Shown: piece by piece, positions 1 through 8,595 of the stretch
Position numbering within the stretch: position 1 is the stretch's first letter
Layout of the letters: each line of letters begins with the position of its first letter
NCBI RefSeq assembly: GCF_003985155.1
Contig: NZ_ML133694.1
Span: 62,001 to 126,000 of the forward strand
Direction: 5' to 3'
Length of the DNA: 64,000 bases
DNA from: Rhizobium vallis
GTDB lineage: Bacteria > Pseudomonadota > Alphaproteobacteria > Rhizobiales > Rhizobiaceae
Translations under genes and position numbers: made by a program
The notes under the pieces: generated by a model
The model's input: only the letters and a program-made list of their open reading frames with translations
The model's database searches: none
What the model was told of the DNA's origin: nothing

Positions 1-95
1 GTCAATAGAAAAGCAGATCCGCCCCGTTTCACACCTCGTCTCACCTTCACGATCAGCATAAAACGATTGGAACGAAGGGTGTTGGAGGCGGGGCA

Positions 96-1025
96 ATGAT
101 GTTAGGCGAGCAGGGATTTCTCAGGATCTCGATCGCGGCGACCGTTATGGTTGCTACACTCGGCGTGGTTTTCGGTATTCTTTCCGGATCGTTCTCCATC
201 GCATTCGACGGCGTTTATTCGCTGGCCGATGCGGCGATGACCGGGCTTGCGCTCTGGGTTTCCAGCCTGATCATACAATCGACGCGGAGCGACGCACAGT
301 CGGGCAGAATCCGAAACCGTTTTACCATGGGCTTCTGGCACCTGGAGCCGATCGTCCTCCTGCTCAATGGCTGTCTGCTGATGATGGTCGGTGTCTATGC
401 CTTGATCGGTGCAATCATCAGCATCCTGAACGGCGGCTATGAACTGCAATTCGGCGTGGCGATCGCCTATTCCGCGGCGACCATGTTCGTATGCGCTGTC
501 ATGGCCCTCATCGGTATCAGGCTGAACCGCCGTATCAGATCCGATTTCATCTCGCTTGATATCAAGGCCTGGATCATGTCCGGCGCGATTGCATTTGCAC
601 TGCTCGTCGCGTTTCTGATCGGCATGGCCGTGCAGGAAACATCAGCCGCTTGGCTTGCGAGCTATATGGACCCGGCGGTGCTGGCCCTCGTCTGCCTTGT
701 GATGATCCCGCTACCGGTCGGCACCGTCTGGAAGGCGCTCAGCGAAATCCTGCTGATTGCCCCCGTCGATCTCCAGGAACATGTCGATCGCATTGCCTCG
801 GACACGGTTTGCCGCCTCGGCTTCGTCTCGCACCGTGCCTATGTCGCACAGGTCGGTCGTGCAAAGCAGATCGAACTCTATTTCATCGTGCCCGAGGGGC
901 TTCCTGCAAAGACCGTGGAAGAGTGGGACGCGCTGCGCGACGAGATCGGCAATGCGATCGGAGACGAGAGCGCCAATCGCTGGCTGACGATTGCCTTTAC
1001 CGCCGATCGGGAATGGGCGGAATAG
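96..1025 (+). CDS. Cation diffusion facilitator (CDF) family transporter, divergent
   Basis: A 309-residue inner-membrane protein with about six hydrophobic segments in the first 220 residues and a soluble C-terminal domain, the layout of CDF metal/proton antiporters that export divalent cations. The second helix carries FDGVYSLADA, with two aspartates as in the family metal site. The fifth helix reads SLDIKAWIMSG and lacks the usual His-x-x-x-Asp pair, so the substrate may differ from the classical zinc/cadmium exporters. The motif FWHLEPIVLLLNG is typical of a subset of proteobacterial CDF-like proteins. A GGAGGCGGGG stretch sits just upstream of the double ATG. It precedes the decarboxylase operon by 164 bases on the same strand and may not be co-transcribed. 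Family assignment is fairly safe; the metal is unknown. Confidence 0.8.
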   Translation: MMLGEQGFLRISIAATVMVATLGVVFGILSGSFSIAFDGVYSLADAAMTGLALWVSSLIIQSTRSDAQSGRIRNRFTMGFWHLEPIVLLLNGCLLMMVGVYALIGAIISILNGGYELQFGVAIAYSAATMFVCAVMALIGIRLNRRIRSDFISLDIKAWIMSGAIAFALLVAFLIGMAVQETSAAWLASYMDPAVLALVCLVMIPLPVGTVWKALSEILLIAPVDLQEHVDRIASDTVCRLGFVSHRAYVAQVGRAKQIELYFIVPEGLPAKTVEEWDALRDEIGNAIGDESANRWLTIAFTADREWAE

Positions 1026-1189
1026 CGGGGACGCGCATCGACGCCCACCGAACGGAAGCGAAATGCTTTGTGTCACGTTGATTGCAATCAACGACGCTGC
1101 ACGACCCGTCATGTACCATCCCTCCAACCTGAGATGCATGCGACTGCATGGCAGCCGCAACCCTTGCCCCTCGGTTTCTGGAGGAACTC

Positions 1190-3451
1190 ATGGAATTCCA
1201 GACAGCATTTCCGATCGCCGTGATTGACGAGGATTTTGACGGCAAGAGCGCTGCCGGCCGTGGCATGCGCGATCTGGCCTCAGCCATCGAAAAGGAAGGA
1301 TTCCGGATCGTTTCCGGCGTTTCCTACGCGGACGCGCGTCGTCTGGTCCATGTCTTCAACACTGAATCCTGCTGGCTGGTCTCCGTCGATGGAACCGAGG
1401 ACAAGGCCACGCGCTGGCAGGTGCTGGGAGAGGTGCTGGCCGCAAAACGGCAAAGAAACGACCGTCTGCCGATCTTCCTCTTCGGCGATGACACGACCGC
1501 TGAAGACGTGCCGGCTGCAGTGCTGCGCCACGCCAATGCCTTTTTCCGGTTATTCGAGGATTCGGCGGAATTCATGGCGCGCGCCATCGCGCAGGCCGCC
1601 CGCAACTATCTCGACAGGCTGCCGCCGCCGATGTTCAAGGCGCTGATGGACTATACGCTGGAGGGCGCCTATTCCTGGCACACACCCGGCCACGGCGGCG
1701 GTGTCGCCTTTCGCAAAAGCCCGGTCGGCCAGCTCTTCTATACGTTCTTCGGCGAAAACACGCTGCGCTCCGATATATCAGTATCTGTCGGCAGCGTCGG
1801 CTCGCTTCTCGATCATGTCGGGCCTATCGCCGAGGGCGAACGCAATGCGGCGCGCATCTTCGGTACGGACGAGACCCTGTTCGTCGTCGGCGGCACATCG
1901 ACCGCAAACAAGATCGTCTGGCATGGCACGGTCGGGCGCGGCGATCTCGTGCTCTGTGATCGCAACTGCCACAAGTCCATCCTGCATTCTCTTATCATGA
2001 CGGGTGCGACGCCGATCTATCTGACGCCGTCGCGCAACGGGCTCGGAATCATCGGCCCGATTTCGAAGGATCAGTTCACGCCTGAGGCGATCGCCGGCAA
2101 GATCGCCGCCAGCCCATTTGCAGGGCAGACGAGCGGCAAGGTCCGGCTCATGGTCATCACCAATTCGACCTATGACGGGCTTTGCTACAATGTCGATGCG
2201 ATCAAGGCATCGCTCGGTGATGCGGTCGAGGTGCTGCATTTCGACGAAGCCTGGTATGCCTATGCCAACTTCCATGAATTCTACGATGGCTTTCATGGGA
2301 TCTCGTCGAACCAGCCCGCCCGATCGCAGAACGCCATCACTTTTGCCACGCACTCGACGCACAAGCTGCTGGCCGCCCTGTCACAGGCATCGATGATCCA
2401 CATCCAGCATGCCGAGAACAAGCGTCTCGACGTCACCCGCTTCAACGAAGCCTTCATGATGCACACCTCGACCTCGCCGCAATATGGCATCATCGCCTCC
2501 TGCGATGTCGCGGCCGCCATGATGGAGCAGCCGGCCGGGCGCGCGCTGGTGCAGGAGACGATCGACGAGGCGATCAGCTTCCGCCGCGCGATGAATGCGG
2601 TGAGGAAACAGACCGAAGGCAGTTGGTGGTTTGACGTCTGGGAGCCGACGGTCGCCGAGCAGACGCCGAGCGACACGCATGCAGACTGGGTCCTGAAGCC
2701 GGACGATGCCTGGCATGGTTTTGCCGGCCTTGCCGAAAACCACGTCATGGTCGATCCAATCAAGGTCACGATCCTGTCGCCGGGCCTCTCGGCAAGCGGC
2801 GTGATGGACGAGCACGGGATCCCGGCGGCCGTCATCACCAAGTTCCTGTCGTCGAGGCGTATCGAGATCGAAAAAACCGGCCTCTATTCCTTCCTTGTGC
2901 TTTTCTCGATGGGTATCACCCGCGGCAAGTGGAGCACGCTCGTCACCGAACTCCTCAATTTCAAGGATCTCTACGACGCAAACGCGCCGTTGACGCGGGC
3001 GCTGCCCGCACTCGCCGCGGCGCATCCGGAAGCCTATGGTGGCATGGGGCTGAGAGACCTCTGCGAACAGATCCATGCAATCTATCGCAAGGACGATGTG
3101 CCGAAGGCGCAGCGCGAGATGTACACGGTCCTGCCGGACATGGCGCTGCGTCCCGCCGATGCCTACGACCGGCTGGTCAAGGGCAAGATCGAGAGCGTCG
3201 AGATCGACAATCTCATGAACCGCATCCTCGCCGTGATGATCGTTCCCTATCCGCCTGGAATCCCGCTGATCATGCCGGGCGAGCGGATTACCCAATCGAC
3301 GAAATCCATCCAGGACTACCTGCTCTACGCCCGCGACTTCGATCGCAAATTCCCTGGCTTCGAAACCGATATCCACGGCCTTCGCTTCGCGCCCGGTGAC
3401 GGCGGACGCCGTTACCTTGTCGATTGCATTGCAGGGGAGGGGCAGGAATGA
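1190..3451 (+). CDS. Orn/Lys/Arg decarboxylase, PLP-dependent fold type I (AdiA-like)
   Basis: A 753-residue member of the bacterial basic amino-acid decarboxylase family, which turns arginine, lysine or ornithine into a polyamine plus CO2 and consumes a cytoplasmic proton. An N-terminal wing domain (to about residue 130) precedes the PLP domain. The PLP-binding lysine is K392 in STHKLLAALSQAS, and the cofactor-pairing aspartate lies in LHFDEAWYAYANFHEF, which resembles arginine decarboxylase AdiA more than CadA or SpeF. The ATG at 1190 is chosen because CTGGAGGAACTC lies directly upstream; the longer frame from 1148 has no such site. The stop overlaps the next start (ATGA), so the two decarboxylases are translationally coupled. 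Substrate is inferred, not shown. Confidence 0.9.
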   Translation: MEFQTAFPIAVIDEDFDGKSAAGRGMRDLASAIEKEGFRIVSGVSYADARRLVHVFNTESCWLVSVDGTEDKATRWQVLGEVLAAKRQRNDRLPIFLFGDDTTAEDVPAAVLRHANAFFRLFEDSAEFMARAIAQAARNYLDRLPPPMFKALMDYTLEGAYSWHTPGHGGGVAFRKSPVGQLFYTFFGENTLRSDISVSVGSVGSLLDHVGPIAEGERNAARIFGTDETLFVVGGTSTANKIVWHGTVGRGDLVLCDRNCHKSILHSLIMTGATPIYLTPSRNGLGIIGPISKDQFTPEAIAGKIAASPFAGQTSGKVRLMVITNSTYDGLCYNVDAIKASLGDAVEVLHFDEAWYAYANFHEFYDGFHGISSNQPARSQNAITFATHSTHKLLAALSQASMIHIQHAENKRLDVTRFNEAFMMHTSTSPQYGIIASCDVAAAMMEQPAGRALVQETIDEAISFRRAMNAVRKQTEGSWWFDVWEPTVAEQTPSDTHADWVLKPDDAWHGFAGLAENHVMVDPIKVTILSPGLSASGVMDEHGIPAAVITKFLSSRRIEIEKTGLYSFLVLFSMGITRGKWSTLVTELLNFKDLYDANAPLTRALPALAAAHPEAYGGMGLRDLCEQIHAIYRKDDVPKAQREMYTVLPDMALRPADAYDRLVKGKIESVEIDNLMNRILAVMIVPYPPGIPLIMPGERITQSTKSIQDYLLYARDFDRKFPGFETDIHGLRFAPGDGGRRYLVDCIAGEGQE

Positions 3452-5811
3452 TCCCGCGTGATGTGAAATCTCCGACGGTCGCCATTCCGTTTCACAAGAT
3501 GCTGAAGATCGTCGCCGTCATCGACCGCGATAATTCTCAGGCTCAGGCGCTGGTGGCACAAATCACTGCCCAGGGTTTCGAAGTGGAAGTGCGCGACGAC
3601 TATTGCGCCGACGTATCGGAGGATGCCGACGTCGGTGCCTATATTGGCTCGGTCGAAGGCGGGCGGCTGCCGGCGGCGCGCGGCTTCCTTCGCTCGGTCA
3701 GGGATATAGGCTTTCGCACGCCGATCTGGGTGATGGCCGATACGCTGACGATTGCGGATTTGGATGTTGTCGAGATGGCCGGCGAAGTTGACGGTTTTGT
3801 CTATCTCGGCCAGCAGACGCCGACCTTCTATGCCAAGCAGATCGTTTCGAGCGCGGTCAATTACGGCAAGTCGCTGTTGCCGCCGTTTTTCGGCGGCATG
3901 ATGGCCTATGACGGCGAGGCCAATATCGCCTTCGATTGCCCGGGGCATCAGGGCGGCCAGTTCTATCGAAAGTCACCGGCCGGGCAGCTCTTCTTCAAAT
4001 ATTTCGGCGAGAGCATTTTCCGCAATGACCTCTGCAACGCAGATGTCGATCTCGGCGATCTCCTGATCCATGAAGGACCGGCCGTGGAGGCCCAGAAGCA
4101 GGCGGCGCGCATCTTCGGCGCGGATCGCACCTATTTCATCCTCAATGGAACGAGCACGTCCAACAAGGTGGTGGCCAATGCGGTGCTGCACAGCGGGGAT
4201 CTCGTGCTCTTCGACCGCAACAATCACAAATCCCTGCATCAGGGGGCGCTGGTTCAGGCAGGCGCTATCCCGATCTATCTGCCGACCGCGCGCAATTCCT
4301 TCGGCATGATCGGCGCGGTCGACTGGGATGCCTGGGACGAGAGCTGGCTGCGACAAAAGATCGAGGAACATCCGCTCGTCACCGACAAGAACCGTGCGCA
4401 GGCGGATCGGCCTTTCCGCCTGGCCTGCATCCAGCTCGCGACCTATGACGGCACGATCTACAATGTCAGCCAGGTGATGGAGAAGATCGGCCATCTCTGC
4501 GACTACGTGCTCTGGGACGAGGCCTGGATCGGCTACAATGCCTTCCACCCGCTCTTCGAGGGCCATAGCCCAATGCGGCTGAAGGACTTGTCGGCCGATA
4601 TGCCGGGTTTGTTTTCCACCCAGTCGGTGCACAAGCAGGGGGCTGGTTTCTCCCAGGCTTCGCAGATCCATAAGCGGGACGAACATATCAAGGGCCAGCG
4701 CAGGTTCGTCGAACACAAGCGCTTCAATGAATCGCTGCTGATGCATGTCTCGACCTCTCCCTTCTATCCGCTTTTCGCCTCGCTCGATGTCAATGCCAAG
4801 GTGCATGAGGGCAAGGCCGGTGAGATATTCTGGGACCGCTGCATCGAGCTCGGGATCGAGGTGCGCAAGAAGCTGCGCGGCTTTGTGGAGCACTACGAGA
4901 CCAAGGCTGCGAGTGCAGAAGAGCAATGGTTCTTCGATCCCTTTGTACCGGACAAGGTTTCGGTCTCGGGCTCGAAGCATACCGGCGATCTCGCCGATAC
5001 CAGATGGGAAGATATACCGACCGATGTGCTGAAGCGCGAGCAGCAATGCTGGCGGTTCGATCCGCAGGCAAAATGGCATGGTTATGCCGGCTATGCGCCC
5101 GGCTACACCATGGTCGACCCCAACAAGCTTGCAATCCTGACACCCGGCATCGACCGGAAGACCGGCGAGTATCGCGAATTCGGAATTCCGGCGACCGTCG
5201 TTGCCAATTATCTGCGCGAGCAGCGGGTCGTCGCCGAAAAGTGCGATCTCAACAGCCTGCTTTTCCTGCTCACTCCAGCCGAAGACGAGAGCAAGCTGAA
5301 CACGCTCGTTGCCAAGCTCGTCAAGTTCAAGAACCTCTGGGATCGCGACGCACCGCTGCAGGAGGTGCTGCCGACCGTCTTTGCGGCCAATCGCGACCGT
5401 TATGCCGGCTATACCGTCCGCCAGGTTTGCGGCGAAATGCATTCCTTCTATCGCGAGGCAGGCGTCAAGGAGCTGCAACGCCTCTGCTTCCGCTCCGACA
5501 GCTTCCCGGAACCGGCAATTGCACCCAAACAGGCCTATGAAGCGCTGGTCGCCAACAATGTCGACTATGTGTCGTTGACGGAAGCCGCCGGCCGCATTTC
5601 GGCGACCCTGGCGCTGATCTACCCGCCCGGTATTGGCGTGATCGTGCCGGGAGAACGCTGGGACGACCGGGCGCGACCCATGCGGGACTATTTCCTCGCC
5701 TTCGAAGAATCCTTCAACCGGTTTCCGGGCTTCAACTACGAGGTCCAGGGCGTGTTCCAGGAGCGGATCGATGGGCGGATCAAATTCCACACATATGTCG
5801 TGCGCGAATAG
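3448..5811 (+). CDS. Second Orn/Lys/Arg decarboxylase (ornithine decarboxylase-like)
   Basis: A 787-residue paralogue of the preceding enzyme. It has a receiver-like wing domain (VIDRDNSQAQALV near the start), CPGHQGGQFYRKSPAGQLFF in the PLP domain, the catalytic K396 in STQSVHKQGAGFSQAS, and the aspartate in LWDEAWIGYNAFHPLF. It diverges enough from its neighbour that a different substrate is likely. The partner antiporter downstream is PotE-like, which suggests ornithine to putrescine. The ATG at 3448 overlaps the upstream stop as ATGA and is preceded by GGGGAGGGGCAGGA. Both enzymes keep all visible catalytic residues, so this is not a decaying duplicate. Confidence 0.9.
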   Translation: MIPRDVKSPTVAIPFHKMLKIVAVIDRDNSQAQALVAQITAQGFEVEVRDDYCADVSEDADVGAYIGSVEGGRLPAARGFLRSVRDIGFRTPIWVMADTLTIADLDVVEMAGEVDGFVYLGQQTPTFYAKQIVSSAVNYGKSLLPPFFGGMMAYDGEANIAFDCPGHQGGQFYRKSPAGQLFFKYFGESIFRNDLCNADVDLGDLLIHEGPAVEAQKQAARIFGADRTYFILNGTSTSNKVVANAVLHSGDLVLFDRNNHKSLHQGALVQAGAIPIYLPTARNSFGMIGAVDWDAWDESWLRQKIEEHPLVTDKNRAQADRPFRLACIQLATYDGTIYNVSQVMEKIGHLCDYVLWDEAWIGYNAFHPLFEGHSPMRLKDLSADMPGLFSTQSVHKQGAGFSQASQIHKRDEHIKGQRRFVEHKRFNESLLMHVSTSPFYPLFASLDVNAKVHEGKAGEIFWDRCIELGIEVRKKLRGFVEHYETKAASAEEQWFFDPFVPDKVSVSGSKHTGDLADTRWEDIPTDVLKREQQCWRFDPQAKWHGYAGYAPGYTMVDPNKLAILTPGIDRKTGEYREFGIPATVVANYLREQRVVAEKCDLNSLLFLLTPAEDESKLNTLVAKLVKFKNLWDRDAPLQEVLPTVFAANRDRYAGYTVRQVCGEMHSFYREAGVKELQRLCFRSDSFPEPAIAPKQAYEALVANNVDYVSLTEAAGRISATLALIYPPGIGVIVPGERWDDRARPMRDYFLAFEESFNRFPGFNYEVQGVFQERIDGRIKFHTYVVRE

Positions 5812-5831
5812 GGGGCAGGGAGGATTTCATC

Positions 5832-7190
5832 ATGACCGACAACACGATGCATCTCGCGGCCGAGGCCACGGCAAAGAAAAAAATGAATCTGGTGCAACTC
5901 ACCTTCATCGTCGCCGTCAACATGATGGGGTCGGGCATCATCATGCTGCCCGCCAATATGGCGCAGGTTGGTGCGATCTCGCTCCTTTCCTGGCTCGTGA
6001 CCGCCGTCGGCTCAATGGCGATCGCCTATGGCTTTGCTCAGGCCGGGCTGTTCAACCAGCGTCCCGGCGGTATGTCCGCCTATGCGGAGGATGCCTATGG
6101 GAAGGACGGCTATTTCATGGTGTTCTTCCTGTATTTCCTGTCGCTTGCCATCGGCAATGTTGCGATCGGCATTTCGGCCGTCGGTTATCTCGCCGGGTTC
6201 TTTCCGGTGCTGACTTCCACGCCGATCATGACCTGCCTGGCGCTGATCGTGCTTTTGTGGCTGACGACGGCCGCCAATTTCGGCGGTCCGCGCATCACCG
6301 GCCGCATCGGATCGATCACGGTCTGGGGCGTCATCCTTCCCGTCGGGCTGCTGTCGATCATCGGCTGGCTCTGGTTCAGCTCCAGCACCTTTGGTGCAGC
6401 CTGGAACCCGAAGGGCCTGACGCTCGCGCAAGGTATGGGATCGAGCATTTCGCTGACACTCTGGGCCTTCCTCGGCATGGAGTCCGCCGCGCAGAATTCC
6501 GATGCCGTCGAGAATCCCAAGCGTGACGTACCGCTCGCCTGCATGTTCGGCACGCTCGGCGCCGCCGTCATCTACATCCTGTCGACGACGGTCATTCAGG
6601 GCATCGTGCCGAATGCGGATCTCGCCACCTCCACGGGGCCGTTCGCGCTCGCCTATGCCACGATGTTCAATCCGACCATTGGTTCGATCATCATGGCGCT
6701 TGCGGTGCTTGCCTGCCTTGGCTCCCTGCTTGGATGGCAATTCACCATCGCCCAGACGGCGAAGACCGCCGCGGAAGAGAGGATGTTTCCATCGATATTT
6801 TCCCGGGTGAACGAGATGGGGGCGCCGGTCAGCGGCATGATCATTCTCGGCATCGTACAGACCTGCCTCGCGCTGATGACCATATCGCCGACGCTCAGCG
6901 AACAGTTCTCGGCTCTCGTCAATCTCGCCGTGGTGACGAATGTGCTTCCCTACATCATCGCGCTTTCGGCGCTGTTCGTCATGATGAAGGCGGCCCGCGT
7001 ACCACAGGCGAAATACCGCCTGAACGCCACCATCGCCCTTGTCGGCATGGCCTACAGCGTCTTTGCCATCTACGCCTCCGGCAAGGATGCGGTGCTCGGC
7101 GGCATGATCGTGACGGGGATCGGCTTCATCATCTACGGCCTGATTGCACCGCGTTTTGTCGATGGCGCGAACCGGGCGCCAGTTGCCTAA
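5832..7190 (+). CDS. potE: Putrescine/ornithine antiporter, APC superfamily (PotE-like)
   Basis: A 452-residue protein with about twelve hydrophobic segments. The N-terminus reads VNMMGSGIIMLPANMAQVG followed by SWLVTAVGSMAIAYGFAQAG and GGMSAYAEDAYGKDGYF, which closely follows the known E. coli PotE pattern; the GSGII element is the substrate loop of amino acid/polyamine antiporters. PotE exchanges cytoplasmic putrescine for external ornithine. It starts 20 bases after the second decarboxylase with GGGAGG eight bases before the ATG, so it is in the same operon. Together they form a decarboxylate-and-exchange acid-resistance or polyamine-export unit. AdiC/CadB-like specificity cannot be excluded by eye. 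Confidence 0.85.
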   Translation: MTDNTMHLAAEATAKKKMNLVQLTFIVAVNMMGSGIIMLPANMAQVGAISLLSWLVTAVGSMAIAYGFAQAGLFNQRPGGMSAYAEDAYGKDGYFMVFFLYFLSLAIGNVAIGISAVGYLAGFFPVLTSTPIMTCLALIVLLWLTTAANFGGPRITGRIGSITVWGVILPVGLLSIIGWLWFSSSTFGAAWNPKGLTLAQGMGSSISLTLWAFLGMESAAQNSDAVENPKRDVPLACMFGTLGAAVIYILSTTVIQGIVPNADLATSTGPFALAYATMFNPTIGSIIMALAVLACLGSLLGWQFTIAQTAKTAAEERMFPSIFSRVNEMGAPVSGMIILGIVQTCLALMTISPTLSEQFSALVNLAVVTNVLPYIIALSALFVMMKAARVPQAKYRLNATIALVGMAYSVFAIYASGKDAVLGGMIVTGIGFIIYGLIAPRFVDGANRAPVA

Positions 7191-7207
7191 AAGAGGGAGG
7201 ACCAGAC

Positions 7208-8125
7208 ATGTCGAGAAGAAATGGTCACTGGGCGATTATCGCCGTCTCTGTCGCCGCCGCGACGGCCCTCAACACGCCCGTACAGGCGCAGACGCTCGAC
7301 CGCGTCAGGACAAGCAGCGCGCTGAAATTCGGCTACGATCCGGACGCGCGGCCATTTTCCTTCAATGCCGAACAGGGCAAGCCTGACGGCTATGCCGTCG
7401 CCCTCTGCAACAAGATTGCCGATAGTCTCAGGGCACAGCTGAACCTGTCGAAGCTCGATGTGGAATGGGTCTCCCTTTCGGGTGATTCCAAGACACAGGC
7501 GATTGAGAGCGGCGCGGCGGATCTTGTCTGCGGTGCCGAGCCGGTGACGCTGACGCGCCGGCAGAAGGTCTCGTTCTCCATCCCGATTTTTCCGAGCGGC
7601 ACCGGCGCGCTGCTGAGCGCCAGCGCTCCGCTGGCGCTGCGGGAAGTCCTGCAATATGGCGAACCGTCGAGTCGTCCCGTCTGGCGGGGCTCCCCCGCCC
7701 GCACGATCCTCGAACACAAGACATTCTCCTCGATCGCCGGCACGACGAGCGAAGGGTGGCTGTCAGACAGGATCAAGACCTTCCAGCTCGCCGCGACGGC
7801 GACGCCGGTCAGCGACTACCGGCAGGGGATCGAGCGTGTCCTGGACGGTAGCTCGGCGGTGCTGTTCGGCGACATGCCACTGCTGATGGACGCAGCGGCA
7901 CGGAGCGACAGCTCCGGCAATCTTATCGTCCTGCAGCGTTATTTCACCTACGAACCGCTTGGCCTCGAACTGGCGCGCGGGGACGAGGATTTTCGCCTGG
8001 CCGTCGATCGCGCATTGAGCCAGACCTACGCGTCGCCGGATTTCCGGGCCTTCTTCACGACATGGTTCGGACCGCCCGACGAAGCGACCGTGACATTCTT
8101 CCAGCAGACGGCCTTGCCGGAGTAG
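7208..8125 (+). CDS. Periplasmic amino-acid-type solute-binding protein (SBP_bac_3), orphan
   Basis: A 305-residue secreted protein. A signal peptide of about 28 residues ends near TPVQAQT. The mature part begins LDRVRTSSALKFGYDPDARP, a typical family 3 binding-protein opening, and contains DGYAVALCNKIAD and SGAADLVCGAEPVTLTRRQ, the Asp/Glu-Thr ligand-loop region of polar amino-acid binders. The ATG at 7208 follows GAGGGAGGACCAGAC. It lies 17 bases after potE and ends the polyamine operon, yet no ABC permease or ATPase gene accompanies it. It may feed a distant importer, or act as a sensor for the decarboxylase substrate. Confidence 0.8.
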   Translation: MSRRNGHWAIIAVSVAAATALNTPVQAQTLDRVRTSSALKFGYDPDARPFSFNAEQGKPDGYAVALCNKIADSLRAQLNLSKLDVEWVSLSGDSKTQAIESGAADLVCGAEPVTLTRRQKVSFSIPIFPSGTGALLSASAPLALREVLQYGEPSSRPVWRGSPARTILEHKTFSSIAGTTSEGWLSDRIKTFQLAATATPVSDYRQGIERVLDGSSAVLFGDMPLLMDAAARSDSSGNLIVLQRYFTYEPLGLELARGDEDFRLAVDRALSQTYASPDFRAFFTTWFGPPDEATVTFFQQTALPE

Positions 8126-8161
8126 GTGGACGCTGGCTCTACATGCAGAGGGTCAATTTGG

Positions 8162-8183
8162 CGGAAGCGGCTCGCCACTTCCG
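8162..8183 (+). terminator. Weak stem-loop with T-run after the polyamine operon
   Basis: CGGAAG and CTTCCG pair around a ten-base interior that can add two more G-C pairs; GTTTT follows directly. Position, 37 bases past the binding-protein stop, fits a weak intrinsic terminator. Confidence 0.45.
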
Positions 8184-8349
8184 GTTTTGCTGCCCGCCGA
8201 GGCGCTTCACGGCTTTTTCCCTATAAAATATCAATCCAAGAGGGATTTTTCTCTCAACGCGAAACATTTTGTCTGTGAGCCGGGAACGATCCGGCCCCTC
8301 TGCGACTTCGTATCAAATGCAAACGTGCTTTGAATGCGGAGGCTGATTC

Positions 8350-8580
8350 ATGAGCCGAGAATGCGGCCGCAGAAAACTAATGTTGCGCCTTCCTGATATC
8401 CGTCATCTTCTGGCGACCATGACCAATGAGACGCTCGGGGAGATGTTCGAGACCTACGATCTTGCCGTCGATGCGCTGGAACGATTCCGAATACAGAGTG
8501 AGGACAAGCTGGTCAGGGAATATGAGCAGCTCTGCTACGAAATAGAGCAGGAGGTCGTCGTCTATTGTACCAGGCGGTGA
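8350..8580 (+). CDS. Small hypothetical protein (76 aa)
   Basis: A short acidic protein with no recognised domain. It contains MTNETLGEMFETYDLAVDAL and ends in a predicted helix EQLCYEIEQEVVVYCTRR. GGAGG lies seven bases before the ATG, and the preceding 200 bases are free of other genes, so an independent promoter is plausible. The helical, charged composition resembles small soluble regulators or adaptor proteins, but no family can be named. Kept because the ribosome-binding site is good and the frame does not shadow another gene. Confidence 0.55.
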   Translation: MSRECGRRKLMLRLPDIRHLLATMTNETLGEMFETYDLAVDALERFRIQSEDKLVREYEQLCYEIEQEVVVYCTRR

Positions 8581-8595
8581 ACCTGCCGATGCGGC

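Noticed and set aside
3973..5790. A 605-codon open frame on the minus strand opposite the second decarboxylase
   Set aside because: It lies wholly within a clear PLP decarboxylase gene, has the skewed composition of an antisense shadow (runs of RR, AG, ED), and shows no recognisable domain.
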